From Parasphingorhabdus sp. (GTDB lineage: Bacteria > Pseudomonadota > Alphaproteobacteria > Sphingomonadales > Sphingomonadaceae): a DNA stretch of 64,000 nucleotides. Within the stretch, counting starts at the first letter, position 1, and every line of letters starts with the position of its first letter. Shown here in pieces: positions 7,206 to 15,754 of the stretch. The stretch spans positions 1 to 64,000 of the forward strand of contig JAUCYS010000004.1 in assembly GCA_030373505.1 (NCBI GenBank), given 5' to 3'. The notes under the pieces were generated by a model. The model saw nothing but the letters and a program-made list of their open reading frames with translations, did no database searches and had not been told where the DNA came from. A program made the translations under genes and the position numbers.

Positions 7206-9152
7206 ATGACAACTCTGAATCTTCATGCGAAACAGGATTTCCTAGAACGCGAAGCCAAAACTAGCGACCCTATCAGAGCTATCTCGGAACTGGTTTGGAA
7301 TTCGTTGGATGCTGAGGCGACTAGTGTAAGCGTCGTTCTCGGAAAAAACGAATTAGGTGGACTTTCATCAATCACCGTCAGCGATAACGGCCATGGCATA
7401 AAATTCGAGCAAGCAAATCACGACTTTGGAAATTTGGGGGATTCATGGAAACGCAATGCACATCGAACTAAGGAGCTAAAGCGAGCAATCCATGGCAAGG
7501 AAGGGCGCGGGCGGCTTCGCTTTTATTCTCTGGCTCAGCGTTGTAAATGGCAAACGACATTTGAATCTGAGAATGGTTTAAAATCATTCGATATCGAAAT
7601 TTTTGCTAACGCACTGGAACGGTGCGAAGTTTCTAATGTTAAGTCACCCAGCGACGAACATACTGGAACGATTGTTCGGCTCCAAAACTTAAAAGATACT
7701 TTTGATTACCTCGGCAGTGTCGATGCCTTCCGAGAATTCAGTTCAATCTTTGCACCTTACATTTTGCAATACACTGACGCTGAAATTTGGTATAATGGAT
7801 ATAAAATTGACCCAAATATTATTGTCGAGCGATGGCACGAATTACCGCAAGAAGATATTCAGCTTCCGAACAGAACAGTCTCAGATTTAAAACTCAAGGT
7901 AATCGAATGGAAGAATTCCATCGACGCTAGGCAAATTCACTTCGGTGGAGAAGATGGCATCGTATTGGGTTCGCAAGCGGCACATGTCACGGCACCCGGA
8001 TTTGAATTCTCCGCATACGCATATAGCTCTTATTTCCAAGAGCTTGCAGATAAAAATCTGCTGGAACTTGATGATCTTAATGATCCAGAATTTCTAATTA
8101 TTATCAATCACATCCGAAACGAATTGGGTGACTATTTTCGACAGCGTCAAAGTGAAAAATCTCTAGGAGTAATACAGGAATTGAAGGATGCTGGTGCCTA
8201 TCCATATGAAGGCGACCCGAAGGATGAAATTGAACTAAGAGAGCGGCAGGTTTTTGACATAGCTACTTACGCTGTTTCGTCATATTCGAAAGATTTCACA
8301 AAGGCTGAACCTTCATTGCAAAAGATGACGCTGACGCTTTTGAAGGAAGCTATAAAGCATAATCCAGATGAATTATCGACCATTCTTCAAGCCGTCGTTA
8401 ATCTACCTAAAAAAAAGCAAACCGAGTTTTCCGCGCTTCTGAAAAAAACAGAACTTGGAAATATTATCAATGCATCGAGCCTAATATCAGAGCGTATTGT
8501 CGTTTTAGAAATTCTCAAAGGCATTGTTTTTAATCCCAAGTACAGAAACACTGTCAAGGAACGTGGAGAATTGGACGTTCTGATCAGGGACCACACTTGG
8601 CTTTTTGGGGAGCAGTTTCACATAACTTTGTCCGAAGTTGGACTTACCCGAGTTATGGACAGGGTCTCTCAAGAGGTGGCGTCAAAAAGAAAGCGGCGAA
8701 AAATCACGAAGACGGATGGAAAAACGGGTAGGGTGGATAACTTTCTTGGCCGCTTGGTACCTAATCCAGACCCAGCGAAACGGGAGTATTTATTGATTGA
8801 GCTGAAAAGACCGTCGTTGACGGTGGCTCGCAAAGAGTTGGATCAGGTGGAAGATTACATGAATGCCATTAAGAATGAAGATGAATTCGCCAGAACTGAT
8901 ACTACGTGGCATTTTTACTTAATCTCCGGCTCGCATGCCGATGAAATCGATAGTCGAGTAAATCAGAAAGATCGACCTCAAGGGCTGTTCTTGGAGGGCG
9001 ATAATTACAAAGTCTGGGTGAAAACATGGTCTGAAATTATTAGGGCAAATGAGGCCCGTCTCAAATTCGTTCAAGATCAACTAAAAATTGAGGTTTCTGA
9101 CAGTGAAATTGAAACTAGGATTCAAGAACTTCAGAAACTCGTGACGAAATAG
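7206..9152 (+). CDS. GHKL ATPase fused to Shedu-like (DUF4263) nuclease domain
   Basis: The 648-residue protein begins with a GHKL/Bergerat ATPase fold: N-box ELVWNSLDAEAT (E28, N32, D35), SDNGHGI (D60-G64), and a glycine-rich lid GKEGRGRLRF (97-106). The middle (about 200-450) is helical and unassigned. The C-terminal domain (about 455-620) has the Shedu/DUF4263 pattern: LIRDHTWLFGE, then RVDNFLGR (D511), LLIELKRP (E532, K534) and Q547 with Y551, the PD-(D/E)XK nuclease core. Shedu nucleases are anti-phage; here the ATPase probably senses or gates the nuclease. The gene is visibly AT-rich compared with the flanking chromosome, consistent with transfer. The role in defence is inference. Confidence 0.8.
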   Translation: MTTLNLHAKQDFLEREAKTSDPIRAISELVWNSLDAEATSVSVVLGKNELGGLSSITVSDNGHGIKFEQANHDFGNLGDSWKRNAHRTKELKRAIHGKEGRGRLRFYSLAQRCKWQTTFESENGLKSFDIEIFANALERCEVSNVKSPSDEHTGTIVRLQNLKDTFDYLGSVDAFREFSSIFAPYILQYTDAEIWYNGYKIDPNIIVERWHELPQEDIQLPNRTVSDLKLKVIEWKNSIDARQIHFGGEDGIVLGSQAAHVTAPGFEFSAYAYSSYFQELADKNLLELDDLNDPEFLIIINHIRNELGDYFRQRQSEKSLGVIQELKDAGAYPYEGDPKDEIELRERQVFDIATYAVSSYSKDFTKAEPSLQKMTLTLLKEAIKHNPDELSTILQAVVNLPKKKQTEFSALLKKTELGNIINASSLISERIVVLEILKGIVFNPKYRNTVKERGELDVLIRDHTWLFGEQFHITLSEVGLTRVMDRVSQEVASKRKRRKITKTDGKTGRVDNFLGRLVPNPDPAKREYLLIELKRPSLTVARKELDQVEDYMNAIKNEDEFARTDTTWHFYLISGSHADEIDSRVNQKDRPQGLFLEGDNYKVWVKTWSEIIRANEARLKFVQDQLKIEVSDSEIETRIQELQKLVTK

Positions 9153-9230
9153 GCGTAAGCGTCCAGGGAGGGCCAATTACGCCTATTGTCGGCGCTAAGC
9201 GCAGATCACGGCTGCCGCATGAAGTCCGAA

Positions 9231-10160
9231 CTATTCCGCTAACTGAACTTCATTTTCCAGTGCGGTGATCCGTTCCAAGCAGATTGTGTGAACCACGCGG
9301 CCAAGTTCCTCAATTTGCTGACCCAGCCATGTAAGTTCTTCTTCGCTGATGCGGTAGTGCTTGGAGTAGCGCGCCTTCACATAAGCTTCCTTGAGCTTTT
9401 CGAACCGCGCGCGATCCGAACGAAGTTCGCGGGGCCAGCAGTCAACCAAGCGCATATCTAGGCGCTCTGCCTGGGTTCTCAGGAAGCCGAGATTATGCAC
9501 ATGTGGTGTGTAGAAGGTGCAGACTAACAACACGCAATGGTATAACCGCTCTGCAGCTTGGTGCATGTCAAATGCAGCATCTTTGAAATGTCCCTGCGAC
9601 ACGTAGTATTTTGCGCCGCCAAACCGTTTCATCGCAGCTGGACACCAATCATCAAAATACTCTTTGGCCATGGCCAGCGCTTGCTCGGGCGTCTTGGGCT
9701 TGGGAACGTGAAGTTGACGCCCATCGGCTTCGTAGAGCGCAATCCCGTCCTTTGCGACGTCCATGAAGAAGTAACGGCCATGCGCCAGGCCGTCATTCAC
9801 TTCGCCAAGCGTATGGACGATGAAATTAACCGGCGTGCGCAGTGTCTTGTCGATGGCCAGCTCGCGCATCAATCTGTTGTCCAGCTTCAACCAGTAATCG
9901 ACCTTGTCGGTCAGGCGCTTGTCATTGACAATGATGAGGATATCGAAGTCCGAGCGATAACCTTTGGCGGTGTGCGGCTCGTCGACCCAGCCGCCCCGTG
10001 CGTAGCTGCCATAGAGGATGATCTTCTCGATCTTCCCTTTCTTCTTCCACTCGTGCTGCGCGAGCGCCAGCGCGTCTTCGAACTCTTCGAAGATGATTGC
10101 CTTCACGCGTTCAATCTCGCGTTGTTTGGCGGCAGGAAGGTGATCAAGGTCGGTGCGCAT
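9231..10160 (-). CDS. nucleotidyltransferase-HEPN fusion protein
   Basis: The 309-residue product joins a minimal nucleotidyltransferase (about 40-145) to a HEPN-like domain (about 165-295). The NTase part shows ILYGSYARGG (G51-S52) and SDFDILIIV (D71, D73), the metal-binding Asp pair. The HEPN part has the helical FDMHQAAERLYHCVLL block and ends near ARYSKHYR, which gives an Arg and His at HEPN-like spacing. In MNT-HEPN toxin-antitoxin pairs the NTase AMPylates and silences the HEPN RNase; here both are one chain. I chose the ATG at 10160 (MRTDLDHLP) because relatives start there; ATG at 10193 is possible. It may be defence or stress related. Confidence 0.8.
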   Translation of the reverse strand: MRTDLDHLPAAKQREIERVKAIIFEEFEDALALAQHEWKKKGKIEKIILYGSYARGGWVDEPHTAKGYRSDFDILIIVNDKRLTDKVDYWLKLDNRLMRELAIDKTLRTPVNFIVHTLGEVNDGLAHGRYFFMDVAKDGIALYEADGRQLHVPKPKTPEQALAMAKEYFDDWCPAAMKRFGGAKYYVSQGHFKDAAFDMHQAAERLYHCVLLVCTFYTPHVHNLGFLRTQAERLDMRLVDCWPRELRSDRARFEKLKEAYVKARYSKHYRISEEELTWLGQQIEELGRVVHTICLERITALENEVQLAE

Positions 10161-10302
10161 ATCTATGCCTATCGTGGAGTCTCGCGCCTGCATTTGCAAG
10201 TGGCATTGCTCGACGTGGCAAGTTTAGAGTCGAGTAAGGCTATCTGGTCGCCAGAGGCAGAAAAAGCCGGAACTTCTGAGTACGTCTTTACAGATTCCAG
10301 AC

Positions 10303-10443
10303 TCCCGATGGGCTGAGAGGCTACCAGATAACGGCCGGGCGCAGGAAGAACTTGCCTTGGTTGCAGACATAGATCGCTCATACATCGGCGGCGTGGAGCG
10401 TGGGGAGCTAAACATCACCTTCTTGGTGCTGTGTAAGCTTTAG
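10303..10443 (+). pseudogene. XRE-family HTH regulator fragment
   Basis: A plus-strand frame ending in TAG at 10441-10443 reads RAQEELALVADIDRSYIGG and then VERGELNITF, the diagnostic helix-turn-helix core of XRE/Cro regulators (consensus like SQEELA..A.I..SYIS.IERG). No canonical start, N-terminal helix or C-terminal part is present; upstream the frame is open but not recognisable. The remaining 10,200-10,608 gap shows nothing else I can support. Confidence 0.55.
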
Positions 10444-10608
10444 TCTGGCATTGAAGTGTGACGTGGCTGCTTTGACAGTTAATATTTCTGAAACTGAACG
10501 GACTTAGGGCGTGTTGTCAAAAGGATTCCCATACGGGTTGTTTTCCGGCATTGTTAAGCAATCACACCGCTCATTAAACAGCGCCTATTTTTAAGAAATT
10601 TATCTCAT

Positions 10609-11241
10609 TTATGAGTTTCGAGAGCTTCGAGATAGAGCTTCGGGATTCTTGCGCTCAGAATTGCCTCTTAAGTGCATGTCGCAAAACTCGATAGTCGGAG
10701 CGATCATACCACCAAGATAGTCCATGAACGGCTTGACCTTATCCAGAATTCGCCCTCCGCGATCAGCGTAGATTCGGAGGTCGTAGAATTCGGAGATATT
10801 GTCTCGATACATATCGACAGCTTGGCAATATTGGGCCAGCAGCTTCATCAGCTCGTCCAAACGTAGTGCTAGGAGTTTTTGATCGACCGTTGTGCGTTCA
10901 ATATCCCAATCCAACACGTCACGAAGCATGACGTGCTTATCGATACGAGCATCCAGAGCTTCCTTGATATCGTTGTAGAGCGCGTCAAGCCAACGAAGGT
11001 GTTGGTCGGCTAAATGTCGGTCACGTTCGTGTTCAAGCGCTGCCTGTTGAAGGGCAACGGCATGTGCCACAGCGACCAAAGCCAAAAAGCTTAGTAGTGA
11101 GCCAGCTATTCCACCAACGTAGGTTCCGAAAGCTGCCCATTCGTTCAGATCGTCAGGTATCTTTCCGCTGCTGCCGAGATAAAACACAACCGTTCCGAGC
11201 AACACCGCCACGCCTGCCGTGAGATAGAAAATAATACGCAC
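10609..11241 (-). CDS. membrane protein resembling putative phage abortive infection family
   Basis: The 210-residue protein has two N-terminal transmembrane helices (about 5-24 and 38-62) and then a long soluble helical domain. The second helix with its flanks (FGTYVGGIAGSLLSFLALVA, then a Gln-rich stretch) is like the N terminus of putAbiC-type proteins, small membrane proteins annotated as putative phage abortive infection factors. The cytoplasmic part carries many aromatic and charged residues but no recognised catalytic motif. It lies with the NTase-HEPN and GHKL-Shedu genes in the cargo. The assignment is by topology and local pattern, so moderate; a generic two-helix membrane protein is the alternative. 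Confidence 0.55.
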   Translation of the reverse strand: MRIIFYLTAGVAVLLGTVVFYLGSSGKIPDDLNEWAAFGTYVGGIAGSLLSFLALVAVAHAVALQQAALEHERDRHLADQHLRWLDALYNDIKEALDARIDKHVMLRDVLDWDIERTTVDQKLLALRLDELMKLLAQYCQAVDMYRDNISEFYDLRIYADRGGRILDKVKPFMDYLGGMIAPTIEFCDMHLRGNSERKNPEALSRSSRNS

Positions 11242-11499
11242 CGCTAGACTAATGGTTGCCAGCTACCGTAGGACATTGGCTCATTGGCATAAATTACCTC
11301 TCGATATTGTTAACTTGCTTGGGTCATGCCTAGCTATCGTAAACGAAACTAACATGGAGATAGCGGTGACAGCAATACTTACATTCATTGGTCATGAATT
11401 TACAGACAGTGAGGGCGATAAGAGAACGCTCTCGTTAACGGTAAGCGTTGAGAACGGGATTTTTCTGGAGGCATCGCGGCGGTAAGAGATGAAGGTGGC

Positions 11500-11905
11500 T
11501 CAATTATACCTGACCACGATGGGCTTGGTGGCGGTTGGTTTTTGCCTTGGCCTCCGGCTGCTATCCGAATTAACGGTTTCCCGGATGGACAATGTGCCAG
11601 ATGGCGGCGCACGGGGCTGTTTCCAGCGGGCGAAGAACTCGATCACGACCATCTTTCCGCCAGAGCATGGGCATGGTGCCCGTGTATCCGGCGGTTCCTT
11701 GACCGCCTCGTCCTCGGGCGGTGACGTGACCCTCAGAAGCTTCCGCGCGAGCGCGATGCAGTTGGTTGCGGTTCGATCCCGCAAGCAGCCCGTAGTGAAG
11801 AATACGATGGAACCCACACGGCAGCACGTGGAGCAAGAAGCGGCGGATGAACTCGTGCGTGGCAAGCGTCATCACCTGCCCAGCTTCGGTAATTCGACAA
11901 GGTGT
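11500..11905 (-). mobile_element. IS91-type transposase remnant, frameshifted
   Basis: The minus strand encodes the C-terminal end of an IS91-family (Y2) transposase in two frames. One frame has VMTLATHEFIRRFLLHVLP followed by CGFHRILHYGLLAG; the other continues with IALARKLLRVTSPPEDE, APCPCSGGKMVVIEFFARW and KQPRAPP. The normal protein would have these in one frame, so there is a frameshift between them, and the catalytic N-terminal half is missing. It is inactive. The flanking stretches 11,242-11,499 and 11,906-12,147 are AT-rich and contain no gene I can support. Confidence 0.8.
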
Positions 11906-12147
11906 GATGAGCTGCCATTGGTTTAAAGCAAGGGCCCTCTGTCGGCGCTACAAGTAACGAAATGATAGACAAAACAGGCTCACGGTGCCAAACGCGAATG
12001 CTCACTCAAACTTAAAGAAACCGCAAGGAACCCTAATTTATTCTACACAGTTCCTGCACAGCTAAATTATCTCGATTATTATTAAACAAAATCAACATAC
12101 TACAAGACTACCGTCCTTAGTTCAGGATGACGAAAGCTCTTTTCACA

Positions 12148-12920
12148 ATGACACTACCCCCTCCCCCCGCCACGACGGCTGGCTCCCCGAAATCCGCGTC
12201 AAGTTCCTCGAGGCCCTGTCGCGCACCGGCAATGTCGGGGCCGCCGCTTATTATGTGCAGCGCTCGCGCCAGTCGGCCTATGATCTGCGCCGCCGCGACC
12301 CGGGTTTTGCCCGCGGCTGGCAGGCAGCATTGGTGCTGGCGCGCGATGTCGCGGAGGATGCGCTGCAGGAGCGGGCGATCGACGGCATCGAGGAGCCGGT
12401 CTATTATCATGGCGAGGTGGTGGGCATGCGCCGCCGCTATGACAGCCGCCTGCTGCTCGCCCATCTCGCCCGGCTCGACAAGATCGCCGAGCAGGTTCCG
12501 GCCCGCCGCGCCGCCGCCCGCTTCGAGGAGCTGATGGAGGCGATCCGCACCGGCGCGGACAGCGCGCCGCTGATCGCCGTGCCGACCGACGACGAACTGG
12601 CCGCTGCCGCCGCAAAGGCCGAGGGGCGGCAGCCACCGGCGGAGGAGCAAGGCGAGGAATTTTACGCGGTCCGCTGGCCGGATACCGACGGGCCGCCGGA
12701 CTATTACCGGCTGACCCCGGAGGAAGCCGCCGAGATGGAAGGCGAAGTCCCCGGCCTAACCGCCACCCCCACCGGCACCCGCAGCGACGCGATCATCACC
12801 AGCCTGCATTTCGATGAACTGGCCCGCGCCGAGGCCGCGGCAAAGGCGACAGCGAACGCGGCAGAGCATGATGCTTGGCCGGACTGGGGCACCGAACCGG
12901 ACCCCCGGGAACTAAATTGA
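12148..12920 (+). pseudogene. terminase-small-subunit/HTH-like conserved protein, frameshifted at start
   Basis: The conserved body reads RHDGWLPEIRVKFLEAL, then SRTGNVGAAAYYVQRSRQSA and LRRRDPGFARGWQAAL, a helix-turn-helix pattern like small terminase or HTH-domain proteins common in sphingomonads, then the ERAIDGIEEPVYYHGEVVG block. It stays open to 12920 (about 250 codons). The natural ATG at 12148 (MTLPPPP) is out of frame by one base with RHDGW; the break lies in a C-rich homopolymer (12157-12168). Either one C was lost or it is a sequencing error. The C terminus is Ala/Glu-rich. Function is unknown; DNA binding is likely. It is the first chromosomal gene right of the island. Confidence 0.6.
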
Positions 12921-12963
12921 TAACCCTGTAAAGTTTGTCAAGTTCATGCCCCTCCCCGAAAGC

Positions 12964-13070
12964 CCCGTCATTGCGAGGAGCAAAGCGACGAAGCAATCCA
13001 GAGCGGCACCCACCGCCGGTGACCAGACGCCCTGGATGGCGTCGCTACGCTCGCCATGACGGATAAGGGG
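12964..13070. repeat. palindromic intergenic repeat, copy A
   Basis: About 107 bp starting CCGTCATTGCGAGGAGC. Its left arm continues through AAGCGACGAAGCAATCCAG, and an imperfect complement (CTGGATGGCGTCGCT...CGCCATGACGG) closes the right end. The arms would fold into a long hairpin around a variable spacer. Two more copies follow within 350 bp. This is a REP/MITE-like element of a kind common in alphaproteobacteria. Confidence 0.85.
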
Positions 13071-13099
13071 CAAGAAAGGATGGAGCACAGAACTCTAGC

Positions 13100-13200
13100 C
13101 CCGTCATTGCGAGGAGCGCAGCGACGCGGCAATCCAGTGCGGCACTCACCGCCAGTGACCAGACGCCCTGGATGGCGTCGCTACGCTAACCATGACGGAC
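13100..13200. repeat. palindromic intergenic repeat, copy B
   Basis: The second copy is about 101 bp and keeps both arms, with point changes (GCGCAGCGACGCGGCAATCC in the left arm and CTAACC in place of CTCGCC on the right). The spacer differs from copy A by a few bases. Confidence 0.85.
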
Positions 13201-13292
13201 AGGTACATGCCAGTAAAAACCACTCGTGCTCCGCGCCTGACGCGGAGCCCTGCACCCCGGACACCATGGCGAATGGACGCGCAATCTTCGTC

Positions 13293-13401
13293 CCCGTCAT
13301 TGCGAGGAGCAAAGCGACGAAGCAATCCAGAGCGGCAACCGCCGAGCGCAGCGACCAGACGCCCTGGATGGCGTCGCTACGCTCGCCATGACGGATAAGG
13401 G
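13293..13401. repeat. palindromic intergenic repeat, copy C
   Basis: The third copy is about 109 bp; the arms are nearly identical to copy A and the spacer (GCGGCAACCGCCGAGCGCAG) is different. The sequence between copies B and C (13,201-13,292) is unique, without a gene I can support. Confidence 0.85.
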
Positions 13402-13409
13402 AAAACCGT

Positions 13410-13432
13410 TAGTGGTGAGCCTGTCGAACCAC
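13410..13432. repeat. short REP-like palindrome
   Basis: The stretch GTGGTGAGCCTGTCGAACCAC has complementary ends (GTGGT/ACCAC) and belongs to a short repeat type widely scattered between sphingomonad genes. It lies directly beside repeat copy C in front of the convergent end of rimO. Confidence 0.55.
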
Positions 13433-13516
13433 GCCTCTCGGCCGAGAGCTGCCCTTCGGAGTCGCAGACGGCGCGAAGCGCCACAAGCTCAGTGCGAACG
13501 GCAACGCGCGGCGGTT

Positions 13517-14896
13517 TTAAACCCCAACCCCGAACAGATCATGCTCGTCCGCATCCTCGATCACCGCATCGACAATATCGCCAACCGCAAGGCTCGCCGG
13601 CACATTGCGCAAAAACACATTGCCATCAATCTCCGGCGCATCGGCCTCGGACCTTGCCGTCGCCCCGATATCGCCGTCCTCGTCCGGCTCGCCGATCTCG
13701 TCGATGATCACCGACAGCGTCCGGCCGATCTTGGCCTGCAGCTTGGCGGCGCTGATCCGGGCGGTCACTTCCATGATCCGCTGGTAGCGCTCTTCCTTGA
13801 CCTCCTCGGGCACGGGACCGTCGAGCAGATTGGCCGCAGCCCCCTCGACGGGTTCAAAGCGAAACGCCCCGACCCGGTCGAGCTGCGCTTCCTCGAGCCA
13901 GTCGAGCAGATATTGGAAATCCTCCTCGGTCTCGCCGGGAAAGCCGACGACAAAGGTCGAACGGATCGTCAGGTCCGGGCAGATATCGCGCCAGCTCTTG
14001 ACCCGCTGCAGCACCTTGGCCTCGTTGGCCGGGCGCTTCATCCGCTTGAGCACATTGGGCGCGGCATGCTGGAACGGGATATCGAGATAGGGGGTGATCT
14101 TGCCCTCGGCCATCAGCGGGATCACCTTGTCGACATGCGGATAGGGATAGACATAGTGCAGCCGTGTCCACACGCCCTTGCCGTCCGGCGTGCGCAGCTC
14201 ACCGAGCGCTGCAGCCAGATCGGTCATATGCGCCCGCACCTCGCGGCCCTGCCCGGTCGGACCATTCCAGACACGGGACTGGTGCCGGATATCGACGCCA
14301 TAAGCCGAGGTATCCTGGCTGATCACCAGCAATTCCCTGGTGCCCGCCTCGACCAGCTTCTCCGCCTCGCGCAGGATCGCGTCGGGCCGGCGCGAGACCA
14401 GGTCGCCGCGCAGGCTCGGGATGATGCAGAAGGCGCAGCGATGGTTGCAGCCCTCGGAAATCTTCAGGTAACTGTAATGGCGCGGGGTCAGCTTCAGGCC
14501 GGCCTCCGGTACCAGATCGACAAAGGCACCGCGCGCCGCCGGGGCCGCCGCATGCACCGCGGTCACCACATCCTCATATTGATGCGCGCCGGTGACGGCG
14601 AGCACATCGGGGAAGCGCTTCATGATCACATCGGCTTCATTGCCCATGCAGCCGGTAACGATCACCCGGCCATTGGCCGCCATCGCCTCGCCGATCGCCT
14701 CGAGGCTCTCTTCCTTGGCGCTGTCGAGAAAGCCGCAGGTATTGACCAGCACGACATCGGCGCCGGCATAGTCGGGCGACAGGTCATAGCCGTCCGAGCG
14801 CAGCTGCGTCAGAATCCGTTCGCTGTCGACCAGCGCCTTGGGACAGCCGAGCGAAACCATGCCGACTTTGGGCGGAGAGGGAATTTGGGTAGCCAT
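13517..14896 (-). CDS. rimO: ribosomal protein uS12 methylthiotransferase RimO
   Basis: The 459-residue radical SAM enzyme adds a methylthio group to the conserved aspartate of ribosomal protein uS12. The N-terminal UPF0004 domain holds the three cluster cysteines C18 (SLGCPK), C54 (NTCGFLDSA) and C83 (TGCMG). The radical SAM motif [11 protein letters not shown] gives C150, C154 and C157. RimO rather than MiaB is supported by the [14 protein letters not shown] segment and the C-terminal TRAM-like part ending near [19 protein letters not shown]. Length is normal. It is a single gene flanked by repeats and read toward them, with a divergent DUF1761 gene upstream. Confidence 0.96.
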   Translation of the reverse strand: MATQIPSPPKVGMVSLGCPKALVDSERILTQLRSDGYDLSPDYAGADVVLVNTCGFLDSAKEESLEAIGEAMAANGRVIVTGCMGNEADVIMKRFPDVLAVTGAHQYEDVVTAVHAAAPAARGAFVDLVPEAGLKLTPRHYSYLKISEGCNHRCAFCIIPSLRGDLVSRRPDAILREAEKLVEAGTRELLVISQDTSAYGVDIRHQSRVWNGPTGQGREVRAHMTDLAAALGELRTPDGKGVWTRLHYVYPYPHVDKVIPLMAEGKITPYLDIPFQHAAPNVLKRMKRPANEAKVLQRVKSWRDICPDLTIRSTFVVGFPGETEEDFQYLLDWLEEAQLDRVGAFRFEPVEGAAANLLDGPVPEEVKEERYQRIMEVTARISAAKLQAKIGRTLSVIIDEIGEPDEDGDIGATARSEADAPEIDGNVFLRNVPASLAVGDIVDAVIEDADEHDLFGVGV

Positions 14897-14968
14897 AGGG
14901 CGCGGCCTTTAGGCCTGTTTGCCCGCCGAGTCACGATCAATGTTCGGCAGGCCCGTGCGCAACCCCGT

Positions 14969-14988
14969 GCCCCGGCGAAGGCCGGGGC
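14969..14988. repeat. GC-rich palindrome (sphingomonad type)
   Basis: GCCCCGGC-GAAG-GCCGGGGC is a perfect 8-bp stem with a 4-base loop. A second short hairpin, CCCCGG-CACACA-CCGGGG, sits at 15093-15110. Both lie in the divergent space between rimO and the DUF1761 gene. The first is a repeat commonly seen in alphaproteobacterial intergenic DNA; a regulatory role is not shown. Confidence 0.6.
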
Positions 14989-15130
14989 CCATCTCGGAAC
15001 CGTCACCCTTGCACCATGGCCGAAGGACGAACCACCGTACCGCCGGAGCACCCCCAATTGCCGAAATATCCGGATTTTGGTACAGCAAAGACCCCCGGCA
15101 CACACCGGGGCACATTCTGGGGAGGATGAT

Positions 15131-15547
15131 ATGAACATATTCGACGTGAACTGGATTGCGGTCGTGGTGGCCGCGCTGGCGGGCTTTGTTGTCGGCGGCA
15201 TCTGGTATGGCCCGATCATGGGCAAGAAGTGGATGGGCGCGGTCGGCCTGACCGAGGATCAGCTGAAACAGGGCAATATGGCGGCGATCTACGGCGGCGC
15301 CTTCGCCTTCAGCCTGGTCGCCTCGTGGACGCTGGCGCATACGTTCGCGACCTATGCGCTGGACCTGTCGTTCGGGGTCAAGATTCTGACCGCCTTTGGC
15401 GTCGCTCTCGGCTTCATCGTCCCGGCGATCGGCACCAATTATCTGTTCTCGCGCAAAAGCGCGACGCTGTTCTTCATCGACGCCGCCTACTGGCTGCTCT
15501 TCTATATCGCCATGGGCGCGGTGCACGCCTGGTTTGGCCAAGGATGA
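15131..15547 (+). CDS. DUF1761 family membrane protein
   Basis: The 138-residue protein starts at an ATG preceded by GGGGAGGATGAT, a strong ribosome binding site; longer in-frame starts would run antisense through rimO. It has four hydrophobic helices (about 8-26, 54-74, 83-103 and 113-133) and the family signature GGIWYGPIMGKKWM after helix 1. DUF1761 proteins are small inner-membrane proteins of unknown function. Nothing in the neighbourhood, a hairpin-rich leader and an unrelated small membrane protein downstream, suggests a specific role. Confidence 0.85.
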   Translation: MNIFDVNWIAVVVAALAGFVVGGIWYGPIMGKKWMGAVGLTEDQLKQGNMAAIYGGAFAFSLVASWTLAHTFATYALDLSFGVKILTAFGVALGFIVPAIGTNYLFSRKSATLFFIDAAYWLLFYIAMGAVHAWFGQG

Positions 15548-15754
15548 CAGGAGGTTAGACTGGATATAAGGGACAGGTAAGACACCGGGGCTGCCAAAAT
15601 CGGGAGGGAAAGACAGCGCCCGGCTGTCTTATCAATGCCCGGCCCAGAAAAGCGTTCCCGTCGGGCGCAGAAAAAAGGCGGTGCCGGTGAACCGATTCCG
15701 TCGCCAGTGCGTTGGTCTCGCATGAACGGGTCATGCAACAAAAGGGACAAATAG

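Noticed and set aside
10507-10530. GGGCGTGTTGTCAAAAGG-like sequence resembling an IS end
   Set aside because: Only one end is seen and there is no transposase or second inverted repeat nearby.
11252-11485. 77-codon plus-strand frame after the putAbiC-like gene
   Set aside because: No ribosome site, no recognisable protein, next to an IS remnant.
12964-13401. Possible CRISPR array
   Set aside because: The repeat units are over 100 bp with internal palindromes and irregular spacing; there are no cas genes.
13388-15130. Long plus-strand frame running into the DUF1761 gene
   Set aside because: It is antisense through rimO; the real DUF1761 start at 15131 has a strong ribosome site.
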